NCBI RefSeq assembly: GCF_003597395.2
Contig: NC_133769.1
Span: 177,535,476 to 177,599,475 of the forward strand
Origin: Chelonoidis abingdonii
Lineage: Eukaryota; Chordata; Testudines; Testudinidae
DNA: 64,000 bases
Direction: 5' to 3'
Positions within the stretch are counted from its first letter, which is position 1, and each line of letters opens with the position of its first letter. The position numbers were made by a program, and so were the translations under genes. The notes beneath the pieces are model-generated. The model was not told the DNA's origin. It made no database searches and saw nothing but the letters and a program-made list of their open reading frames with translations. Positions 14,701 to 23,700 of the stretch are shown one piece after another.

Positions 14701-17700
14701 TGTATATCACAGTGTGCATTCTGAAAGCAGTTTGTACTCACACCAGAAATACTGATTTGTGGAATGGCCCTGTGAAACTGTACTAGAGCTGGCTGGAAAA
14801 ATTCTGACAAAACATTGTTTCATTGACGTTTGCAGATTTGGCTAAACTGAAATGTTTGTAGACTGCTGGGGAATCCAGGGCTTCCAGGATCTGTAGCTAG
14901 CCAGGTGTAGTGTCCCAGAGCTGTGGCTCCATCCCCTTTCCCAGAGCATTTAGGCATTTTTGGTTTTCATTCCTAATAGTAACAAAATCAGATTTTGAAA
15001 TATCAAAATCCTCTGTGAAACAGAATTACCTTTCTCCAGACAGCTTTATAGAGTACTTCATAGAAAGCTGTCTGCTGTCATGGAAATGCTTTTTCCTTCC
15101 ACAGATGGCATTTCCATAAATTACAATTCCTTGAGTGGAAAAGCAGGAGGGAGGGACACCGAGGTAAAGCCATTGACTGATAAATTTAAGATTCCTAGCT
15201 TCGCCTGTCTTTCAGAAATAGCTTTCAGTGAACATCATGGTGGGGTTTTATTGTGATAAGAAGACTTGCCTGTTGGAAAATGGACCAAGACCATTAGCCG
15301 GCCATCAGACAGTAATGATATTCAGTTACTAATGTCTGGATTTAAGTCAGCAATCTTTAACAATCCCCTGAGCTATCCAGTCTACCACGACCAGGAGATT
15401 TTCATTGCCCCATGTCCAGTTTGCATGTCATGGGCCAAATCTTGCTTATTAAAGCAAGACTTGCTTAGGGTATGGCTACACTTGCAGATGTACAGTGCTG
15501 CCGCTGAGAGCGCTCCCACGGCGGCGCTTTGAAGTACTAGTGTGGTCATGGCGACAGGACTGGGAGAGAGCTCTCCCAGCGCTGCAGGTATTCCACCTCC
15601 CCGTGGGGTTTAGCTTACAGCGCGCTCCCAGCGCTGGGGCACTGTTTACACTGGCGCTTTACAGCGCTGTAACTTGCTGGGGGGGGTGTTTTTTCACACT
15701 CCTGAGCGAGAAAGTTGCAGCGCTGTAAAGCACCAGTGTAGCCAAGGCCTTAGCTTTCCCTTTCATGACATGGCGGTGCCTCAGGTTCCCTGTTGGCTGG
15801 AAATCTCCCTCTCCATGTCAGGGATAGTTTTAGACCTCCAGCTGGAATAAAATACTCCTCCTCTCCCAAGGTAAACAAGAGCCCACTGGAAAATGTCCAG
15901 ACAAAAAGCCTTCACTCGATTTGCTCTCTGAGCCACAACCCTCCTTCCAGGGACCATGGGAACTTTTCCCCTTCTGAGACAACCAACTGGTTACAGGGGT
16001 ATCAGCACATTGCTTCTTGGAGACCATGCTGAGGCATAGGTGGGCCCATGTTCTCCTGCCAAAGCCTTCAGTCTGAGCAGGGGCATCATTTGCTATGAGG
16101 CAGGGCAGACTCAGTTGCCCTTGCTCAGATCTTTGTTTGGCCTCCCACAGACTTTTCATTGGTCTATATGCTCCACTCCTCCCCCACCCCAGCCTTTGCA
16201 AGATATAATACATCATATATAATGTTCTATATGCTGACACAACTTTGGCCCCCCTAGAATTTTTCTGAAATGATGCCCATGACCCTGAGACCCTGAAGCC
16301 CTAAACAATAAAGTAGCCATCTGCTCCAGCCTCAGACATTCCCACTTCATTCTTCCTTCCCATCCCACAGCCCCTGAGTTACTTGCTTGCTTGTCTGTCT
16401 GCCTCTTAGACCTTCTCTCCCCCTCTTTTCCAGGCTTCTTCATTACATCCCATGCTCCTTCTCTGTTGGTAGCCCCACCCTAGGTCTTGCTCAGACCCAG
16501 TTGCTGAAGAGTAACAGTGGTGGGTGGTGCTGCTACTCTCTTTCTCTAGGTATCTTTTTCATGGAGTGAAGGGGAGCATATTTATAGCCCTTTCCAGCAT
16601 TTCTTGCTGTAGCCTGCAGTTCCTATTAATCCATCCAGGAACTACAACTCCCCAGAGTGCTTTAATCCTGGGCCAAGACAGTAATAGGAACGTTGGGCCT
16701 GCGGGCTGCCTTAGCTAGCATGCGCTGTTACAAAGACCAACTTAAATAACACTACATTCTGTGCAGCACTTCTTCCAAAAAACTACTCCCACTATAGCTA
16801 GCTATACACACTGAATGTACATAGTTCTGATTAGCTACTGGCAGTTTCCATGATTTGCATATGGTGGGCCACATTATCAGCTAGTGTAAATAGGCCTACA
16901 GCCATTGACTTCTCTGAAGTCTATGCCTATTTACAGCTGTTGAGAATCTGTCCTTGTATATTTTATTTTGTATTCATAATATGGAGCGGGCCAGCCCGTT
17001 TCGATGAATCACGAACACAGAACTGCTGACCCTGGTTCACAAAAGCCTTTTACCAAGGCAGCTTTGTTGATTTTAGTGTAATATGAGATCCCATGTGTCA
17101 TAAACAGATAGCTAAGGGTTAATGTTTCTTTTACCTGTAAAGGATTAACAAAGGGAACCAAACACCTGACAGCAGGACCCAATCAACCAGGACTCGTAGT
17201 GCAGGGAGCTCCCTGTTGTGTTTGCTTTGTTCTGGTCTGTTTGTTTCTCTCCGGCTATGAGGGAAGAGCTATCTTTTTTTTTTTTTTTTCTATCTCCAAG
17301 CTTCTTCTACCCTTTCTGTTCCCAGGTGTAAGTACAAAGGTAGCAAAACAATAGGCTTTATATGTTTTGTTTTGTATTTACATGTGTGGAGTTTGCTGGA
17401 ATGTTTAAATGTATCTCTTTTGAATAAGGCTGTTTATTCTATTTTTTTCTTTTAAGCCAATGACTCTGTATAATTGTCACCTTGATACAGAAGATTTGTT
17501 TATGTCTTTTTTCTTTCTTTTTATATAAAGCTTTCTTTAAAACCTGTTTGAGGTTTTTCTCTGGTTAAGGCTAAGGAACGAAGGGAGGGGAAAATCTCTT
17601 TGTGTTAGCTTGACTAGGTTTGAATGCATAGCCTCAAGGGGAAGGTAATTGCCCTCTCTGTTTTGCATTCAAGGAGTTTAAGTACAGTATCGCCAGGATA

Positions 17701-20700
17701 CCCAGGGAGGAGAGAGCTGGGGATGAGATAAAGAGAGGACAAGGGGAGAGGTTGTTTTCCTTTTGTGTGAGACTCAGGGTTTCTGAGTCTTGGGTCCCCC
17801 AGAGAAGATTTTTGGGAGACCAGGAGTTTATCAGGTACTCAGAATCCTATTGGTGGCAGCGATATCAGATCCAAGCTGGTAATAAGCTTGGTGGAGGTCA
17901 TGATAAGCACCAGATTTTGGATGCTAAGGTCAGATTTGGGAGGAGGCTTATTACATGGTGGCAGCGGACGTGGAAGAAGAAGCCAGAAGCCAGTAGGAAT
18001 ATTATTTTCTTTTTCCCTGCTAGGGTTTTTTAGCAGAGAGAAAGGGTTTGGTTTAAAAGGAGCCAGAGAGAAATTTTTTTTCTGTTTCTCTTTGCTTCAG
18101 CTTGGCTTGCATTTTTTAGCAAGGAGACATTAAGGGTCTTTTGTTAAACAATAGCACTCCGTTGAGAGTTAAGTACCCCAAACACACAGGTAAATAAAGT
18201 GGCTTTTGTTTTGGTTAATTTACATATCAAAGAGTAGCAAAGAAGAAGAAAAACGAGTGCTAGGCAGAACCAGGAGACAACGAGAGCCAGCAGTTTCAGA
18301 CAATAACCACCAGAGGCACCCCAACACAAAAAAACAGAAACCATGAGTTCCAAGGCTGCCCTAAAGCAGGAACGCGCGAGATAGAGGCAGAGGAACAATA
18401 TAAAGATGCCGATCACAGGCGAGACCTGGAACAAAAAATACAAGAGATGGAGCTGGAGAGAAAGAAAAAGACGCTGCGTACAAAGAGAACAAGCAGCCCA
18501 AGATGCAGCCTTCCAACGAGAGATGGAAAAACAGAGAGAGGCCCACGGCAGGCCTTGGAATTAGAACAGGCTAAGCATCAAGAATGCAGCCAATTCCTAA
18601 CCCCCCATCACCAGTTGTTGTTCAACCGCACAAGAAATTTCCCAACTACAGCAGGTCTGTACACTGAGACCTTCTTTAGAAAATTTTGAAAGAGCCTGTC
18701 TTGGGTACAACATCCTGAAGACCAGTACATGCTAGAGCTGAGGTCACACCTCAGTGGACCCTTAGCAGATGTGGCGGCTGAAATGCCAAAAGGACCAAAT
18801 GAACGATTATAAACTGTTTCAAACAAGACCAGATACAGAATGGGGATAACCCGGATCACGCGTCGGCGGTTCAGAACCCAAAAGTGGAAACCAGATGGGT
18901 CATTTCCAAACACGCCTACTACGTTGGAAAGCATTATGAGCCTGATATCAGAACCAAGGTTCAATCCATTGACGAATTGCATCTTCTCATGAAAATGGAA
19001 AAGCAGTTCGGATGGTGTTCCTGAGGACATAACACGGTACATCCTAGATGGAAAACCCAAAACTCTCACCGAGGCGGGGAGATTGGAGCCAAATGGATGG
19101 AAGTGGCAGAAAGCAAGAAAGCTACTGTCAAGGGGAATGAAACCCCAGGGCACACCGACAATAAACCCTACAACCAAGGCAACCTAAAAACCCACCTACA
19201 ACCCAAGGGAAGCCACAGACACCCTATCCTTCCACCTCACCAGTCTCAGTAACTTACCTCCACCATGACCCGTTAGCTGGAAGATGCTATAAGTGTAATG
19301 AAATGGGACATATAAAAGCCAATGCCAAAGAACCCCACCGGGTGCAAGTCATTACACCACCATCACACCAAAGATCCCCAGGCCCAGATACCTCTCAATC
19401 TCCTTGGAGCAAGGGAACATTTGAAAGTGGGGAAAGAAGGTGTTACCGCGTGGAGAGACACGGGGCACAAGTGTCAGCTATCCACCAATCCTTCGTGGAT
19501 CCCAAACTCATCAACCAAAGGCCAAAGTGACATTTACCCCTTCATGTCACAAGCTGTGGACTTGCCTACAGCTGAACTGCCTGTCCAGTACAAAGGCTGG
19601 TCAGGAATGTGGACTTTTGCAGTCTATGACAATTATTCCATCCCCATGCTACTGAGGGAAGACTTGGCAACCAGCTGAAAGTGGGTCAAGAGAGTATGGA
19701 ATGGTTACACGCAGCCAAACCAGGCAGCTCCAAACCCATTCCTCTTCCTGAGCCGTCCACAGAGAACCCGTCTGTGTTACCAGAGACCCAGCCGAGGTAG
19801 TGGACCCGGATCCCATGCCAACGGCTGAACCAGCCACAGCACCTCCAGTCCAGGACCGGAACTGGAACAGCAACCAGCACCAGCGCCAGCAGTTGCAACA
19901 CATCTTCAACCCCACACAGAGGGGCCAGCAAGCCTAAACTGGAAGAAAGCAACAGACAACCATACTGAAGAGGCTCAACTAGAGCCTGAATACCCCAGGT
20001 GCACCAGCGGAGAGCGTTCACCAGCAATAGAAACAACCCATCACTACATCGCTTCCAGAGGGACCAAGCCCAAGTCCACAGTCTGAGAAGAAGAACTGTG
20101 TCCCCACTCCAGGGAACAGTTCCAGACTGAGCAGGAGCAGATGACCAACCTTCAGAAAGCTTGGGTGGCGGCACGAGACACCCACCGCCTCTCAGCTCTT
20201 CTAACCGATCCCGGTTTGTTATCGACCAAGGACTTTTATACAAGGAAATCTTTCTGGTGGACACCAGGAAGAATGGCAGCGCAAAACGGTTGGTGTTCCA
20301 ACTAAGTCCGGGGGAAGCTCTAATCTAGCCCATGATCATCCCAGTGGCCATGCTGGGGTGAACAGAAGCAAAGACAGTTGGGGAAGTCCTTCCACTGGGA
20401 GGGGCATGGCAAGGATGTTGCCAAGTTGTCCGGTCTTGTGAGATGTGCCAAAGAGTGGAAAGCGTCCAAGACCCTTCTCCAGCCACTCCCCATAATTGAG
20501 ATCCCATTTCAGCAAGTAGCTGTGGATATTCTGGTCCTTTCCGAGAAAGACGCCCAGGGGAAAGCAGTACATACTGACTTTGTGGGACTGCTACCGATGG
20601 CGGGAAGCAGTAGCTCTAGACAACACAGAGCTAAAGCTGTGTGCCAGGCCCTAACAGACATTTTTGCCAGAGTAGGTTGGCCTCCGATATCCTTACAGAT

Positions 20701-23700
20701 TCAGGATCTATTTCCTGGCAGGCACCATGAAAGACCTGTGGGAACTCATGGGTAATCACTTGTTGCCACTCTGTTACCACCATCAACAATGGCCTGGTGG
20801 CAAGGTTTAATGGAACTTTGGGGACCATGATCCGTAAATTCGTGAATGATACTCAATGACTGGGCTAGTGTTGCAGCAGTTGCCTTTGCTTACAGGCTGC
20901 TCCACATCCCAGTTTAGGGTTTTCACCCTTTGAACTTGTGTATGGCCACGAGGTTAAGGGGCCATTACAGTTGGTGAAGCAACAATGGGAGGGGTTTACA
21001 CCCTCTCTGGGCCACGTTATCAGCTAGTGTAAATAGGCCTACAGCCATTGACTTCTCTGAAGTCTATGCCTATTTACAGCTGTTGAGAATCTGTCCTTGT
21101 ATATTTTATTTCGTATTCATAATATGGAGCGGGCCAGCCCGTTTCGATGAATCACGAACACAGAACTGCTGACCCTGGTTCACAAAAACCTTTTACCAAG
21201 GCAGCTTTGTTGATTTTAGTGTAATATGAGATCCCATGTGATATCTTTTTTATTCACATATAATGTAATTAAACAGGGAAGAAATAATCATGCAAACCAA
21301 TAACACCAGAGTCCAAGGGCCAATAAACCCAAAATATAAGGTTGGTTTTTTTCAGTTCAGTACTTCATGCCAATTCAATATACTCAGGAATTGGTAACTT
21401 GCTTAAAAACTTCAAAACAAATCTGATGAGTTTCAGGAATTTGCTAATTGCTATTAGACAGCGCCGTTTTAGGGGGATATGTTAATGCAATGTTTTGATA
21501 ATAGAATTCTATCTGTAACAGTAAAGATAAAAAATTACTTAGCTGTGAGTATATAATTTGACAACTCTTATTACCGTTGTGCAAAGTACAAAAATTGTCT
21601 TTTGTCGTAAACTATTTCTTAGTTTAAGCCAAGAAGGGAAAAGATCTCAGTTAAACCTGACATTTCATTTTTACATGACCTTGCTGGGCACAGATTTGGC
21701 AGCTTATAGTGCAAGAAGAAACTATTAAGTAGTATAGACATGTTAATGCAGCTGGCTGCTTACCTCCGAATCCAGGTCTCATTGCAAAGTCATGGTCATC
21801 AATGCGGAGAAGTTGCTCGGACTTTAGTGGGCGTACTTTGGTGCTGTCTAATTTTCTCATTTTAATTTCTCGTTTGCTGTGTTTTAAAAAACAATCAAGT
21901 TAGGAGCTTCATTGTACTGACTGACATTCACAACAATGATTAAATTAGATGAAATGACTAGATTACTGGATTGTTGGCAGTGACACAACCACATGAGAAA
22001 AAATTAATGAAAATGGGGAGGGGAGAGACCCAGAGTGAAATTGCACAGTACAACTGTATTGAGGGAGAACATCAATAAGATATAAAAAGTTAGGAGTGGG
22101 ACACACGTTCCCTTCTATCCCCTCAGAGGTTGCATCTACAGGTGTGGGAGAGACTGTATCCAAGATAGATAAATATTTGTTGAAGAAACTGATATATTAG
22201 TTTTCACCCAGATACCTTCTAATCCTATTTGGAAATAACATAATATGTTTGCAGCTTTAATGCATGCCATACTAAGTCATATGTATTACTGAGGGAGTGC
22301 TTGCTCAACACTCTTCATGATAACATTGCTATTATTTTTAAAGAGCTCTAATGTCTCAATGGTTTGCAGCAGGACTCTGAAATTTGGCAGTGAGGTAATC
22401 CTGGGGTCAGGGAGGTGCCTTTTGGTGTCCCCCTTAAATAAATCATTCAGATTTGGCCAAGTTAGGAGCTGAAAAGAAATCAGCATTTCCAATTTGTATT
22501 TTGCTTACTACAGCTCATTCTTAGATTTAATGCCAAAACCAGCCAACACTCCATTAGCAATGTGCACGGCACCATCTCAGCATGCCCTACACCACTGAAC
22601 CTCCAAAAGGAACACAGACAACATAGATGATCCTTTTCCTGTTGTTGCTGGAACCAGGACACCATACATTCTAGACTCATATCTAGAGACCGGTGTTAAA
22701 ATTCTGTTCCCTTCGCAACTCTTTTTATTAAGCAAAGGCTCAGACCTCACCAAAAAATTACACAAGCTGGGAACAGAACTTAAGTCTTTAACATGGCAGA
22801 CTCATGTCTCACCCACACTGCCTCTCAGAAAGAATGTTTTGAATCTTAGTTTGGCTATGCTGTGTGCAAAGCGTGACTACTCCCGCATATGTTTCTACTG
22901 TTTCAGTGTGTTACGTGTCCTCCATCAGTGGCTGGCTTACAGAGGCTGCTCCCAGCTATTGTAATTACTCCTTCAGTTGGCATGGTAGAAGTCTCTGCTG
23001 AAAGTTCAGGGTTCAACCCTATTTTTTTGATGGGGAGGCAGAGAAATAATGTTAGTGGCACATAATAGAATTTGTTTTCCTCTTTTTCTTTTTTAAAGAA
23101 AACCCAGGAAATTACAAGATGAAAATATCAATGTTAAGAGAATGTTAAGAAGCTTGATCAGTTATTATTTATTATTTTTATCACCATACCCACTAGAAGC
23201 CCTCATCATAGACCAGGATACCCTTGTGGTAGGCAAAGACAGAACAATAGGAAGCCACATGCAGTTACTGTGAATCATGTGCTGCAAATGTACCTTTCTG
23301 CCACTCATAAAGTGGATTTTTCAATGTGTTTAGTAAAATCTGTATTCACTAATGCAAAAAGCATAACATTTTGACAGTCAAAATGTTTTGTTCTTTATTG
23401 TAGGAAATGAACTAAGAGAATAATCTCTTTCTCATGTATTTTTGGTTAATACTTTAAAATCTTCTTTGCGAGAGAATGCAGACAAATAGCTTTGGATGGG
23501 GAAGTGGGTTACTCTATTAAACCAGTGAAAGTTGTAGGTTAAGTAACATTTTCACATGAGATTCTTTATAAAAGGCCACTCATTTAACCAAGGCCATCTG
23601 TCGGCAGCGTCCCTAATAATCCTAGTGCAGGCTGAAAAGGATTTCCCCAGGAGGAACAAAAGGTTGCTGGAAAGTTAGGCCCTGTGGAAATGGACTGGAG

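Larger units (their letters stand above)
17096..21008 (+). mobile_element. Truncated Ty3/Gypsy-type LTR retrotransposon, copy 1
   Basis: It has a 5' LTR (17,096-17,955), primer-binding site, leader, decayed gag, protease and integrase. It stops abruptly inside the integrase C-terminal region (W-E/G-G-x-T-P-S, about 20,985-21,008), with no reverse transcriptase and no 3' LTR. It lies antisense to GABRR3. Instead of a 4-6-bp target duplication it is flanked by 230-bp direct repeats. Internal frames are broken by many small indels and stops, so it is not functional. A sister copy is at 27,078-33,083. Confidence 0.88.
4695..21763. other. GABRR3 intron 2 (17 kb)
   Basis: The largest intron in view. 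It holds a CR1 scrap (5,340-5,530, minus), a hAT MITE (6,422-6,640), a CR1 scrap (7,340-7,555), a possible LTR (8,568-9,171), an ancient MIR/L3-like scrap (9,625-9,760), a MITE (11,209-11,331), palindromic short repeats (12,985-13,137 and 13,961-14,175), a Harbinger MITE (15,468-15,749) and the Gypsy-type element with its 230-bp flanking duplication (16,866-21,238). Other stretches (for example 9,800-11,000, 11,340-12,980, 14,180-15,460, 15,760-16,860, 21,240-21,760) show nothing I can support. Confidence 0.85.

Noticed and set aside
15830..16240. 136-codon minus-strand frame
   Set aside because: No domain or conserved motif, no splice signals, inside GABRR3 intron 2.
18608..19177. 189-codon open frame on the minus strand
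   Set aside because: Antisense to the decayed gag of Gypsy-type copy 1; no domain, an effect of base composition.
19686..20264. 192-codon open frame on the minus strand
   Set aside because: Antisense to the Pro-rich spacer between protease and integrase of the retrotransposon; no recognisable protein.
4627..21876. GABRR1 or GABRR2 as the gene identity
   Set aside because: Exon 2 resembles rho-1 closely, but exon 3 (SPIPVGIDV...ESIDSISE), exon 4 (HDTTMEN) and the exon 1 end fit rho-3 better; a phylogeny would settle it.
22975..23045. Possible tRNA gene (A- and B-box-like sequence)
   Set aside because: Does not fold into a cloverleaf with a plausible anticodon by eye; better explained as a SINE remnant.
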